Below, in pieces: positions 22,440-42,300 of a stretch of DNA of 64,000 nt (its first letter is position 1; every line of letters begins with the position of its first letter). The DNA is from Urechis unicinctus. Its lineage: Eukaryota; Annelida; Polychaeta; Xenopneusta; Urechidae. Position numbers and translations under genes: made by a program. The notes beneath the pieces were generated by a model. It was not told the origin of the DNA. It saw only the letters and a list, made by a program, of their open reading frames with translations, and did no database searches. The stretch is taken from contig CM067350.1 in the NCBI GenBank assembly GCA_034190875.2, forward strand, positions 24,418,368 to 24,482,367. Reading direction: 5' to 3'.

Positions 22440-25400
22440 TAATTCTAACCATGAAGCTAGATAACCCTGATTTCCCACTTCTCCAACCATGTAACTAGAT
22501 AACCCTGTTCCCACGCCGCTCTAACCATGTAACTAGATAACCCTGATCCCCCACCTCTCTAAACATGTAACTAGATAACCCTGATCCCCCACCTCTCCAA
22601 CCATGTAACTAGATAACCCTGATCCCCCACCTCTCTAACCATGTAACTAGATAACCCTGATCCCCCACCTCTCCAACCATGTAACTAGATAACCCTGATC
22701 TCCCACCTCTCTAACCATGTAACTAGATAACCCTGATCCCCCACCTCTCTAACCATGTAACTAGATAACCCTGATCCCCCACCTCTCTAACCATGTAACT
22801 AGATAACCCTGATCTCCCACCTCTCTAACCATGTAACTAAATAACCCTGATCTCCCACCTATCTAACCATGTAGCTAAATAACCCTGATCCCCCACCTCT
22901 CTAACCATGTAACTAGATAACCCTGATCCCCCACCTCTCTAACCATGTAACTAGATAACCCTGATCCCCCACCTCTCTAACCATGTAACTAGATAACCCT
23001 GATCCCCCACCTCTCTAACCATGTAACTAGATAACCCTGATCCCCCACCTCTCTAACCATGTAACTAGATAACCCTGATCCCCCACCTCTCTAACCATGT
23101 AACTAGATAACCCTGATCCCCACCTCCTAACCATGTAACTAGATAACCCTAATCCCCCACCTCTCTAACCATGTAACTAGATAACCCTGATCCCCCACCT
23201 CTCTAACCATGTAACTAGATAACCCTGATCCCCCACCGCTCTAACCATGTAACTAGATAACCCTGATCCCCCACCTCTCTAAAACATGTAGCTAGATAAC
23301 CCTGATCTCCCACCTCTCTAACCATGTAACTAGATAACCCTGATCTCCTACAGCTCTAACCATGTAACTAGATAACCCTGAATATCCCACCTCTCTAAAC
23401 ATGTAACTATATATAGATAACCCTGATCTCCCTCCTCTCTAAACAACCATGTAGCTAGATAACCCTGATCCCCCACCTCTCTAACCATGTAGCTAGATAA
23501 CCCTGATCCCCACCCCTCTCTAAACCATGTATACTAGATAACCCTGATCCCCCACCTCTCTAACCATGTAACTAGATAACCCTAACCCTGGTCCCCACCG
23601 CTCTAACCATGTAGCTAGATAACCCTGATACCTCTCCCTGATAACCCTGATCCCCACCTCTCTAACCATGTAACTAGATAACCCTGATCCCCCAGCTCTA
23701 ACCATGTAACTAGATAACCCTGATCCCCCACCTCTCTAACCATGTAACTAGATAACCCTGATCCCCCACCTCTCCAACCATGTCACTAGATAACCCTGAT
23801 CCCCCACCTCTCCAACCATGTAACTAGATAGCACTGATCCCCCACCGCTCCAACCATGTCACTAGATAACCCTGATCCCCCACCCGCTCCAATCATGTCA
23901 CTAGATAACCCTGATCCCCCACTGCTCCAACCATGGCACTTGATAACCCTGATCCCCCTCCTCTCTAACCATGTAACTAGATAACCCTGATCCCCCACCT
24001 CTCCAACCATGTCACTAGATAACCCTGATCCCCCACCGCTCTAACCATGTAACTAGATAACCCTGATCCCCCACCTCTCTAACCATGTAGCTAGATAACC
24101 CTGATCCCCCACCTCTCTAACCATGTAACTAGATAACCCTGATCTCCCACCTCTCTAACCATGTAGCTAGATAACCCTGATCCCCCACCTCTCTAAACAT
24201 GTAACTATATATAGATAACCCTGATCCCCCACCGCTCTAACCATGTAGCTAGATAACCCTGATCTCCCACCTCTCTAACCATGTAGCTAGATAACCCTGA
24301 TCCCCCACCTCTCTAACCATGTAACTAGATAACCCTGATCCCCCACCGCTCTAACCATGTAGCTAGATAACCCTGATCCCCCACCGCTCTAACCATGTAA
24401 CTAGATAATCCTGATCCCCACCCTCTCTAAACAATAAACCATGTATATAGATAACCCTGGTCCCCCACCTCTCTAACCATGTAGCTAGATAACCTGATCC
24501 CCCACCTCTCTAACCATGTAGCTAGATAACCCTGATCCCCCCCACCTCTCTAACCATGTGACTAGATAACCCTGATCCCCCCCACCGCTCTAACCATGTA
24601 ACTAGATAACCCTGATCCCCCCCTCTAACCATGTAACTGTCTAAACCATGTAACATGTAAAGATAATCCTGATCCCCCCACCTCTCTAACCATGTAACTA
24701 ACTAGATAACCCTGATCCCCCACCGCTCTAACCATGTAACTAGATAACCCTGATCCCCCACCGCTCCAACCATGTCACTAGATAACCCTGATCCCCCACC
24801 TCTCCAACCATGTCACTAGATAACCCTGATCCCCCACCTCTCTAACCATGTAACTAGATAACCCTGATCCCCCCACCGCTCTAACATGTAACTAGATAAC
24901 CCTGATCCCCCACCGATAACCAGTAACTGATCCCCCACCGCTCTAACCATGTAGCTAGATAACCCTGATCCCCCACCTCTCTAAACCATGTCACTAGATA
25001 ACCCTGATCCCCCACTGCTCCAACCATGTCACTAGATAACCCTGATCCCCCACCTCTCCAATCATGTCACTAGATAACCCTGATCCCCCACCGCTCCAAC
25101 CATGTCACTAGATAACCCTGATCCCCCACCTCTCCAATCATGTCACTAGATAACCCTGATCCCCCACTGCTCCAACCATGGCACTTGATAACCCTGATCC
25201 CCCTCCTCTCTAACCATGTAACTAGATAACCCTGATCCCCCACCTCTCTAACCATGTAACTAGATAACCCTGATCCCCCACCTCTCCAACCATGTAACTA
25301 GATAGCACTGATCCCCCACCTCTCCAACCATGTAACTAGATAGCACTGATCCCCCACCGCTCTAACCATGTAGCTAGATAACCCTGATCCCCCACCGCTC

Positions 25401-26268
25401 TAACCATGTAACTAGATAACCCTGATCCCCCACCTCTCCAACCATGTAACTAGATAGCTCTGATCCCCCACCTCTCTAACCATGTAACTGGATAACCCTG
25501 ATCCCCCACCTCTCTAAACATGTAACTAGATAACCCTGATCCCCCACCTCTCTAACCATGTAACTAGATAACCCTGATCCCCCACTGCTCCAACCATGTC
25601 ACTAGATAACTCTGATCCCCCACCTCTCCAACCATGTCACTAGATAACCCTGATCCCCCACCTCTCCAACCATGTAACTAGATAACCCTGATCGCCCACC
25701 GCTCTAACCATGTAACTATATAGCACTGATTCCCCACCGCTCTAACCATGTAGCTTGATAACCCTGATGTCCTTCCTCTCTAACCATGTAACTAGATAAC
25801 CCTGATCGCCCATCTCTCTAACCATGTAACTAGATAACCCTGATCCCTCACCTCTCTAACCATGTAACTAGATAACCCTGATCCCCCACCTCTCTAACCA
25901 TGTAACTAGATAACCCTGATCCCCCACCGCTCTAACCTTGTAACTAGATAGCACTGATTCCCCACCGCTCTAACCATGTAGCTTGATAACCCTGATGTCC
26001 TTCCTCTCTAACCATGTAACTAGATAACCCTGATCGCCCATCTCTCTAACCATGTAACTAGATAACCCTGATCCCTCACCTCTCTAAACATGTAGCTAGA
26101 TAACCCTGATCCCCCACCTCTCTAACCATGTAACTAGATAACCCTGATCTCCTACCGCTCTAATCATGTAACTAGATAACCCTGATCTCCCACCGCTCTA
26201 ACCATGTAGCTAGATAACCCTGATCCCCCACCGCTCTAACCATGTAGCTAGATAACACTGTATGACGC
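22440..26268. repeat. Large minisatellite/satellite array, 38-bp unit, about 100 copies
   Basis: The unit contains CCATGTAACTAGATAACCC followed by TGATCCCCCACCTCTCTAA. The period of 38 bp was measured between successive AACTAGATAACCC sites. Copies vary at a few positions (GTAACT/GTCACT/GTAGCT, ACCTCT/ACCGCT, ACTAGATAG), and mixed variants recur in blocks, as at 23940 and 25180. Minus-strand frames are repeat translations, with a 38-residue period because 38 is not a multiple of 3. Confidence 0.97.
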
Positions 26269-30062
<3,794 letters not shown>

Positions 30063-30526
30063 TACATATAAACATGATATATCTTGTGTGCTTCACTTTG
30101 ATCAGTACCAAAACAACTTTGATAATATTTTTGAGGTGAATGAAACGATCAATTGAAGCTCGTTCGTTTAAACATTATATATTCTCAGATTGAGGTGTTG
30201 TTTTAAATATATCCCCTGTGTACACAGCTCCTATCAAAAATGTACACCAGTAATATCTTTGAAATCAAAGGAAGTTTCTTGGGTGACTCGTCATCAAGTA
30301 GTTTGCAAAATTTTGTCAGGTCGTGCTCTTTCATACATGTTGGACAATAAATATGGCGATATAGAATCATCGAAATTAACAAGCCCAGACCAACCTTCTC
30401 TTTTCACCGCTTGTTGTCATAATGTTCTTTCACTTGAGTGATCGATGCTTTTCAAATGTCTTAACATTCATACAGATGACCAAGAATAAAACGAAAACCT
30501 ACACTTACCGCTGTATACCTAATAAT

Positions 30527-30532
30527 TTTATT
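30527..30532 (-). terminator. Polyadenylation signal of RBX1
   Basis: AATAAA on the minus strand, about 445 nt after the RBX1 stop codon. The interval would be the 3' untranslated region. Confidence 0.55.
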
Positions 30533-30975
30533 TAAAAGAACAAATATAAACTTTTTTTGCTTATTGATACCCTTTTGCTCACAACTGGTTTGTGACATAT
30601 TCAATACAAATTTTAATGTACAATATTCATATAATCCTATTCAGGTATACCTCTTTCAGTCAATACAAAAGTAACAATTTTCTATTGCAACTTAAGAATA
30701 ACACAGTCTGATGGCATTTTTGTATGAGTGTCATAATGTCAGCCTCACAGTCAAGTAAATTTCCATGTTGCACAAATAATGCAACTATATCAAGATGATT
30801 GTAGAACAGAGGTAAGTGAAAATGCTTCATGCAGAATAACATTAATCTAACCTTGATATGCAAAAAATGTTGTGTCAGCGGACATCATGTAATAAATAAA
30901 CAATTGCCTAGCTGCACCATGGACAAAATGTAAAAAAGAAGTGAAGGTGTTCCTTTTCCTGAATGAGACCAAACA

Positions 30976-32857
<1,882 letters not shown>

Positions 32858-33274
32858 TTGACCCGAAGAAGAGTATGACTGACTAAGAACTGCTGACTTG
32901 GAACTGCACAGCTTTGTTGCGAATTTTTAACGTTATGATCTGTAATTTCACGTTATGAAGTCAACACTCAGTGGTCAAATTTACCAGGACCATGCATTTA
33001 TTGATTTATACTTATAGACTTCACCATTTCCAAATAACTTGTGTATTCACCGTTTAACTAATACCATGTTAGTATTTAAAAAAACTCTAAATTTACTTAC
33101 TGATGATATTGACCATTTGTGTGCAATTAATGCGATTACGAATGGTTTGCTTTCGAATTCGTTATCGAAAAAAGAACGATCACTTCTTGAACCAGATAAG
33201 TCACGTGACCTACCGGATGTAATTATAAAGCTAAAGTGATCTCGGGTGTAAAGTGTTTTGGTAGTCTTGAAAAC
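32858..33274. promoter_or_regulatory. Shared upstream region of the divergent RBX1 and receptor phosphatase genes
   Basis: The start codons of RBX1 (minus) and of the phosphatase (plus) are about 417 bp apart, so both promoters must lie here or overlap the 5' leaders. No TATA or other specific element is claimed. Confidence 0.45.
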
Positions 33275-33329
33275 ATGAAGTTTACCACATTTACGTTTAT
33301 ATGTCTCGGGAATATATTCACATTCGTTG
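33275..33329 (+). CDS. Phosphatase exon 1: signal peptide
   Basis: ATG followed by a hydrophobic run (FTTFTFICLGNIFTFV) and a good donor, G/GTGAGT. It ends in phase 1, as the trefoil exon needs. It is separated from exon 2 by a 6.7-kb intron, so another first exon in between is possible. Confidence 0.6.
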
Positions 33330-36300
33330 GTGAGTCGATTATTAATATATTTTATTGGCTGTCACATAAGAATAACCCAGCGATTATGAATGAGCTATGA
33401 AAAAGCATGTTTTTATAACTGACAGACACTGAGACAGTCAGTGACGGCTGAATAGAGAACTGATCTTAGTCTCAGGGAAACGTGACATCTGGATTATCAT
33501 ATTTATCATAACGTTATATGGGTGGTCTGTTGTTGAGTTATACTGAATGGTGTGTAATTAACAACATATTAGAGAATCGTAAGTTACTTTAGTTTCTTTA
33601 TTTATGTTTTCACACGTAGACTCATGTAATCAATTTGCGAATTTATGTTACAACATTGACCAACTAATCCACCTTCTCTTTGTTCATCTTTAACCTATTT
33701 AAGTCTATACTAACTAACTTACTTCCCGAAATCAATATGCTCCATGTGTAACCCTCTATCGCACAATAGTGACATATAAGATTTTGTCCCCCTACTTGTG
33801 CACAAATCCCAATTTCAATCACCGAGTCGATGTTTACCTTATTGTGGCTGAAGTGTACAAGCTAGTGTTGGCTTTGAGAAGCGTTCTGTAATCACCAACC
33901 ATTGTGCGACATTTGGTATCTTTGGAAAGTGCAGGGCTCGTAATTAGCCAGATTGTTGGCCAAGCGGGCAGGTCACCTTGAAATTCTACCCGCCCTACAA
34001 ATTTTCTGCCGGCCCTACTTTTTCAGTTATAAATGATGGTAAAAAACACATATGTATAACACACTTTTATCGTTTTTTATATATTTAATTTGTTTATATA
34101 TGCAACATTTATTTCAATATTACCAACAAAACATGTCATTCTAAAATACAAAAAAAACAGGCATTTATTCTATTCAGTCAACGTCACAATTTTCTCCTCT
34201 TTCACTAATTAATAACCAGACAGGATGGATGTGATGGAAAAGCGGTTTTATAAAATTTGTCAGCAGACAGGAAATGGGGAGTCTGGTTGATTCGTTGTTG
34301 CCAAGCAACCGTTCACTTTATTCACTTCATAGCCAAGTGTCCTGACATGGTCCTTCATACGCGTGCTGACATGGTCCTTCATACGCGTGCTGACATGGTC
34401 CTTCATGCACGTGCTGACATGCTGCATCGCAATAGCATGACAGACGGTCAAAGCATTTCACACTTTGTGTCAGCTAGACACACTGAACTTGCCATTGCAT
34501 TTTAGAATAGGTAGAGCATATATGATAAAAGGCACCTGTTGTGAAGCTGCATTCATTTCGTGGCATAAAGCAGTTGACCAGTCCAATTAAAATTGGTCAC
34601 ATTACACATTTCCTGTTGATGAAGTTAGGGAATGGTTGAGTGAGGGGGTTGGGGCGGATGAGATGAGTGAGGGGGTAGGGTGGATGAGGTGAGTGAGGGG
34701 TTTGGGTGGATGAGATGAGTGAGGGGTGGGGTGGATGAGATGAGTGAGGGGGTAGGGTGGATGAGATGAGTGAGGGGGTAGGGTGGATGAGATGAGTGAG
34801 GGGGTGGATAAGTGAGGGGTGGGGTGGATGGGTGGGGATAGGAAGGGTTGGACGGGTAGTTTGGGAATCCTGGCTAGGACATTACACCAAACAAATTATG
34901 TCCCACAATGTTGTTGCCTCCTGAAAGTTTGAAACCAGAATTGGCAACATAAATGTTAATCTGTTTAGGTTTGAATAGTTCCACTGCGGTTCATTGAATG
35001 ATATGCAGTTCAACAACAGCATAAAATGGAGGTACTAGGCAATTAAAACTTGGTATCCAGTTTCGTCTTTGCGGCTCATGAACTGAAGTGAGACTGTAGT
35101 AAAGGCAACAGTCAAACTTGGTGGAACTAATTCAATTGGTATATTTAGATAGCACTGAACTTTCTCGGGTAATGCGTCTATCCATGATGCCATTTGATCC
35201 GATGTATAGCTTATATACAAGCTGTCACCATATTGCTTATATACAAGCTGTCACCATATTATATCGAAATTTCTATCCACAATGATTCACTGCATTTCAA
35301 ATATTTCCAATGTTAGTACTGGAAAACAAGCACAATTCCCTAGTTAACGTGAGTATCCTGCCACCAGTACGGTTTGTGATTATGAGTATGGAGGAGAAAA
35401 AACAAATGACAATTTGGATAGGTATGCTCCTGTATGGTTCAAAACCAATACAGTACACATGGACAATGCCTGGCATTGATTTCAGTTATTCTGATAGAGA
35501 AATCATTCCAAACTCAGTTATGGCATATCATGCTATTTGACTTAAATATAGCTAAGGGTCACTATTTTCTCAACGCCATTGTATGACGTGTAAACACGTG
35601 ATGACTGTCAATGAAGATGGGCCTGACTGATGATAACTTACTTGAAACTACTCTTCTGACATCTGCCTTGTGTCTGCTCTGACAATCATCGTTTTATGAT
35701 GGCCCTGACAATGACTGTTTCATGACTTCTTTGGCAACTACCCACTTTTCATGGCTCTGATGATAATTTACTTCAACTTGTAACATATCATATGACAATT
35801 ATTCGTGTCACTAGGGTTGAATATAACACAGTGGCGTCCTATGATCAGTCCGATAATGGATCATTATGAGATCCAGTACAAAATTATTATTTCTGATCTA
35901 CTGGATTTGAATTTAAAGCCTCCAAATCAAACGGCCGAAAAGTCGAGCATTGTCTCAATTGATATTATGTGGTTGTTGTTATTTATATACTATTATGTGG
36001 TTGTTGTTATTTATATACTATTATGTGGTTGTTGTTATTTATATACTATTATGTGGTTGTTGTTATGTATGTACTATAATGTGGTTGGTTGTTATTTATA
36101 TACTATTAAGTGGTTGTTGTTTGAACATATATGTGTAACAACTATGCGGTCTGAGTGATATTTCCTATTGCCTAACTGAGTGAGAATATGGTCTGTTGGG
36201 GAATGTTGAAATATCAGCTATATTGCAGGATGTTAGTTCCATCACCTCATGGTAAATATCAACAGATAGCAAGCAACAATTAATCAAGTCAGATATTGTG

Positions 36301-39300
36301 GTTATCTGAGGCTATGATTGATGGGTGTTGCTGTGGACCCTATCCGGGAAACTTGAGTGTACTTGTGTACATAATGAATGTAGGATGGGTTCTGGTGTCT
36401 GTTGTCTGGGTTTGTGACTGATGCTAGCCATGCTGGTGGATACTGAGTAAGCTATACTAGCTAATTCTGTGACTTGTATCTCAGCTAAACAAGCTAATAT
36501 GGTGACTTAAGTTTTATAGTTTTACTGGCTGGTGCTGTGACTTTAGTATGCTAGCTATACTGGCTGATACTGTGGTTTGTGTGCCAGTTTAACTGGCTGA
36601 TACTGTGGTTTGTATGCCAGTTTAACTGGCCGATAATGTGGTTTGTATGCCAGCTTAGCTGGCTGATACTGTGGTTTGTATGCCAGTTTAACTGGCCGAT
36701 ACTGTGGTTTGTATGCCAGCTTTACTGGCTGATGCAACAGTTACTCATCTGAAAAACAAAAACTTGATATGAATGACATCTTATTTTTTATATGCACTGT
36801 TTCACACGACTTATAGCCAGTCAAACCTTCCCACACCTCTGAAACCTCATACCCACTGATTTTTTTCGTTTAAACGATCATTGCATCAGCTCTTCTGTTA
36901 ACTGCGCCAAATTTTCTGCTCTGCCGAGAAAGCCAGGTTTCCTGTCTCATCACGCGGTGGCGCTATTCCTGACAAGTCATGGAAACTGATATAGTACTTA
37001 TCATCTGCTGTTGTATCTCGAGTGGTTCCCACACTTCACCGATACCGCGGAGTCTATATTAGGGTCTCAAGTCCGGCTTGTAGCGCTTTACAACGGCTGG
37101 AGAGGTTAAATGGACGGATGAACAGTGTGGGTCAGCTGTGATCTATATGAGTTAGTTGTGGGTGTGTGGGGATTGAGGGTGGATCTGTTATAAGTGTGGG
37201 GTGTTCCGGGATCATTCTGGGTGGCTTCTTCATGTTAGCGAGAATGGTAAGTTATTGTTCGTGTAAGTGGAAGGATGGATGTTTGTGGGTAGGATGTCGT
37301 GAGTCACTCGTTAAGTGCTACAGCAAATAGGACTAGTGGTAGCATCCCACGAATGCCGTGGCTTCAAGCTAATGGGTTGGGATCGCCGTGTATCGCTCTA
37401 TGGCATTCCAAACGTTCGCACGCGTATACATACGCATCGAGACTTTCCCAAATGCATTCATTAAACACTACTCCTCTCTGGCTTCTTGATATATTAGAAG
37501 CCAGCGAGGAGGGGGAATTTATGACTCGAGTACCCCTGGACGTTTATACAAACGTACTCGCATACAACACCCTACAAACACGTGCCTCACTCACCTAACA
37601 CCTAACGTGCACCGCACACACATACCGACGCTGTCACACACATGCAGAAACCATCACCCACCCTCCCTCGACCATAAACGCCCGAGAATTCACGAGACCC
37701 ATTCGTCCGCACTCGAGATAAGATCACATCATCTTCCCAACCACTCAAGAACCACTATTTTGCCGTCAACAGCACTGTCAAGTCAGCACATCACCCACCG
37801 TCCACCTGTCAACGCTTGTCATTTATCAGAAGTGTCGTTAAGAAAATATCAGCCAGCTGTTAGGGGACTCAAGAAAAATGTTAGATCATTCCATTGAAAT
37901 TAGCAGACGATACGTGAATACCCGTGAATTTGGCTCAAAGTTCAGCTGGCAGGCTGCCTGCTCACTGATTCGCGCTTAAATCGCCAACTCGATCTTTGAA
38001 TCGGGTTTCAAAAACCTGTGTTCTCGAGAAGTAAGCTTAGGATGACGATTGTTGCGTTTCCGTCTTGATTGCCGCATGTTTGGTTTTGTCTTTGACTGCT
38101 TGGGCGTAATGCTTTCGCTAGGTGATGGCACAAACACTTCCCGTGTGACCAGCCACACATAAATGACTCAGTATATCAGCGCCTAGGCAAGAAGGTAGCT
38201 TGTTAAGACTCGAGTGTGTTGTGGTATTCGCAAAAACCCAACCCAACCATTGGTCGCCTATTGTAAGCTGAAATATGACGCTGACAAAGGTGAAACGACA
38301 GATAATAATGGCTATTTATTGTCAACAGCATCCGTTGGCGCTCGGATACGATCACTATGATTCCCATCATTATGACATAAACCTGTATCTTTGGTCATAA
38401 TGATAAAAAAATCATAAAGGCTTGGACTGCCTCATATTCCTGTGTTGGTTACTTTTTCTCTGTCACTTGTTTCCACAGCAACATAACTCACTAAGTTGCA
38501 GCATCTGCATTTATATGCATCCCAATTCCCTACATTTTTCATGACTATCCATACATTCTCGCCATGTCACAAGGACAGTCAGCATGGGTTGTTTTTTGCA
38601 ATTCTGGCTTCAGGTTCTTTTGATGGCACTGAATATTACAGAAATAATTATTTCATCACTGACCAGACAGCAGCCAGCTGTTACATTTCAGAACTTAACA
38701 AGTACCCTTGTATGCAATATTGAATATTTGTTATTCAGATTCTTGTCAAGTTTGTGTGAGTGCTATAGTTGCTGTTATTCAGATTCTTGTGAGAGTACTA
38801 TAGTTGTTGTTATTCAGATTCTTGTGAGAGTGCTGTAGTTGCTTTTATTCATATTCTGGTGAGAGTGCTGTAGTTGCTGTTATTCAGATTCTTGTGTGAG
38901 TACTATAGTTGTTGTTATTCAGATTCTTGTGAGAGTGCTGTAGTTGCTGTTATTCAGATTCTTGTGTGAGTACTATAGTTGTTGTTATTCAGATTCTTGT
39001 GAGAGTACTATAGTTGTTGTTATTCAGATTCTTGCGAGAGTACTATAGTTGTTGTTATTCAGATTCTTGTGAGAGTACTATAGTTGTTGTTATTCAGATT
39101 CTTGTGAGAGTACTATAGTTGTTGTCATTCAGACTCTTGTGAGAGTACTATAGTTGCTGTTATTCAGATTCTTGTGTGAGTACTATAGTTGTTGTTATTC
39201 AGATTCTTGTGAGAGTACTATAGTTGTTGTTATTCAGATTCTTGTGAGAGTACTATAGTTGCTGTTATTCAGAATCTTGTGAGAGTACTATAGTTGTTGT

Positions 39301-42300
39301 TATTCAGATTCTTGTGAGAGTACTATAGTTGCTGTTATTCAGAATCTTGTGAGAGTACTATAGTTGTTATTCAGATTCTTGTGAGAGTACTATAGTTGTT
39401 GTTATTCAGACTTGTGAGAGTACTATAGTTGTTGTTATTCAGATTCTTGTGAGAGTACTATAGTTGTTGTTATTCAGATTCTTGTGAGAGTACTATAGTT
39501 GCTGTTATTCAGAATCTTGTGAGAGTACTATAGTTGTTGTTATTCAGATTCTTGTGAGAGTACTATAGTTGCTGTTATTCAGAATCTTGTGAGAGTACTA
39601 TAGTTGTTGTTATTCAGATTCTTGTGAGAGTACTATAGTTGTTGTTATTCAGACTTGTGAGAGTACTATAGTTGTTGTCATTCAGACTCTTGTGAGAGTA
39701 CTATAGTTGCTCATTCTCTCTTTAATAATTCCGTTCAACTTTGGGTGAATCAGAGTACGACCCTTGCTCTGATATTGTATTCACATCATCATAGATGTCT
39801 CCTATAACTCATTTTTCATCTGTTGTTTTTCTCTTCCTTTATCTCTCTTGCCCTTGATCTCTCATGCTCCACCCCACTCTCTCCATTTCTTATTTTTCTC
39901 TGTTTTATCTCCCTCTTTCACCCCCCCTCCCCCCTCTCCACTCACTCTAACTCACAACCTTTGTGAGTAAACAAGCCATTCAGTTCATTAAATCCTAATC
40001 TCCACTCTAGCCACTGACTTACCCACACACCACTCTGACCGTCATGTCTAACTGTTCCAGATACAGGCCAGTGCCCGGTGGTCCATGAGGAAGGTCGAAA
40101 TCCCTGTGAAGGAGACAGTAAGGAGGCGTGTGAGGCTAACAACTGCTGCTGGGATGACCAGGTATCTCAGGAGAGCCTCAAGTGTTTCCACAGAGGTAAG
40201 GTCTCATGGGTCATTAGTAGCACGTTATTGGAAACAGGTTAATGTCCATGGGTGATGGCACTTAGCGTGGATGCAATTGCTCCCCAGTAGTCCTCGACCA
40301 GCACCCATAAGTATTTCTTAAATAGCATATCGGTTTTAAGCTGCAAAAAGCAAATTGTGATCACAAGATCCATTGATCAGCATTTAGCTAGTATTTCACT
40401 GTCTCTGTATGACTTGAACAGAAATTTTTGCTTTGACCATCTTCTATTGTTTCAGGATGCAAGCATGGATACTTTGGCTGGGGCTGCCAGTTCCCCTGTC
40501 ACTGTGAGAATGGTGGTAGTTGTGACAGTGTGACAGGTGTTTGTGACACGACATGCCAAGCTAACAGCTGGGGTGTGGGATGTCTGTTGGGTGAGTAGAG
40601 TGTTAGATGGCTTATAAATGGTGTTGAATGAGAGTGAGAAGCTTTGATCCTTTGTTGTGAATTGTGATCACGCTTGTAACTGTGTTCAATGCTTAACTAC
40701 CTACATATGAAGCGTCATGTGCAATTCCTATGTCAAGTTTGATACATCAATCCTTTGTCAGTCTCAGTTTGGTACACAAACCTTGTCTTTGTTTAAAACA
40801 CAAATCTTTTCTATGTTTGGTACACATATCTTTTTTAAGTTTGAAACATAAATCTTTTTTTTACACAAATCTTGTAGTTCTTTGATACAAAAATCTTTTC
40901 TCTATTTGGCTCACAAGTCTGGTCTTAGTTTGGTACCTAAATCTGGTCTCTGGTTGGTACCCAAATATTGTCTCTGGTTGGTACCCAAATCTTGTCTCTG
41001 TTTGGTGCACAAGTCTGGTCTTAGTTTGGTACCCAAATCTTGTCTCTGGTTGGTACCCAAGTCTTGTCTCTGGTCGGTACCCAAATCTTGTCTCTGTTTG
41101 GTGCAAAAGTCTGGTCTTAGTTTGATTCACTACTGTTGTCTTCCTCACCACCTCCGTCACCACCTCAATCATCCCTACCTCATCTCTCCCCAACTCCCTC
41201 ACCACCTCAATCATCCCTCATCCCTCACCACCTCCCTCATCCCTCACCACATCCCTCACCACCTCAATCATCCCTCACCACCTCAATCATCCCTCACCAC
41301 CTCAATCATCCCTCATCTCTCACCACCTCAATCATCCCTCACCACCTCCTTCACGTCTCTCTCATCCCTCACCACCTCCCTCATCCCTCACCACCTCCCT
41401 CATCCCTCACCACATCCCTCACCACATCCCTCATCCCTCACCACCTCAATCATCCCTCACCACCTCAATCATCCCTCACCACCTCAATCATCCCTCATCT
41501 CTCACCACCTCAATCATCCCTCACCACCTCCTTCACGTCTCTCTCATCCCTCACCACCTCCCTCATTCCTCACCACCTGCCTCATTCCTTACCATATACA
41601 TTTCAGTAACTGTGCTTTCTCTCAGCTCTCAACTCCATCTGTGTTAACTTAACTCTCACACACACCGCATAGAACAGGTCTGTCCCTCAGCATTCTTTAC
41701 CCCGGTGACCCCGATACCCCGGGCTCCCGCCCACCTACAACTCCATCTTCTTCTCCCCATTCTCACATCTAACCAGCCCGGCAAACCTCGCCCGCATCCC
41801 ACCCCATCCTAGAGCCAGCATTCCATGTGATAACTTATCAGTAGTGTAAAGTGGGCCTTGGTTCTGTGCAGCACCTTGGCTGTGTCTAGCATGTGCTCCT
41901 AATTGTGGGTGCTGTATGGATTATCTCTGGTGCTACAGGGATACTGTGGTATGTGGGCCTGATGTCATTGAGAAGTAGTTTGTAACATGTGTTACCAATA
42001 AGAGGAGCGGGTTGTTGTCGATGCTCTATGGTAGATGCTAGCTTGAACCACTGCTTCTTATTATCATCATGGTCATTAGAATTATCATGGTTGTTTTCAT
42101 TATCTCCCTATCATCAGAATCATCAGTATGAGATCATTGAGATCATTTGGAATCATGATTATTAAAACTCTCATGATTATTTGGAATTAGAGATTTGTTC
42201 TGCATTGTTGTCATGATCATTATTGTGATCATCATCATAGTCATCATCATTGCCATCTTCCTTCTTATCGCTGTCTCAATTATTCTTCACTCTCGTAAAA

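Noticed and set aside
23520..25255. Minus-strand frames such as MVREVGDQGYLV
   Set aside because: They are readings of the 38-bp array, with a 38-residue period as expected from three units, and no upstream gene structure.
22440..26268. Interstitial telomere array
   Set aside because: TAACCC occurs once per 38-bp unit rather than as tandem hexamers, so it is not telomeric repeat DNA.
33930..34030. CGCCCTACAA / GGCCCTACTT pattern as a coding or CRISPR-like repeat
   Set aside because: Only loosely repeated, no regular spacing, and CRISPR arrays do not occur in animal genomes.
40882..41652. 256-aa plus-strand frame rich in Pro, Ser and His
   Set aside because: Lies on two tandem arrays inside a phosphatase intron; the flanking exons join in phase without it.
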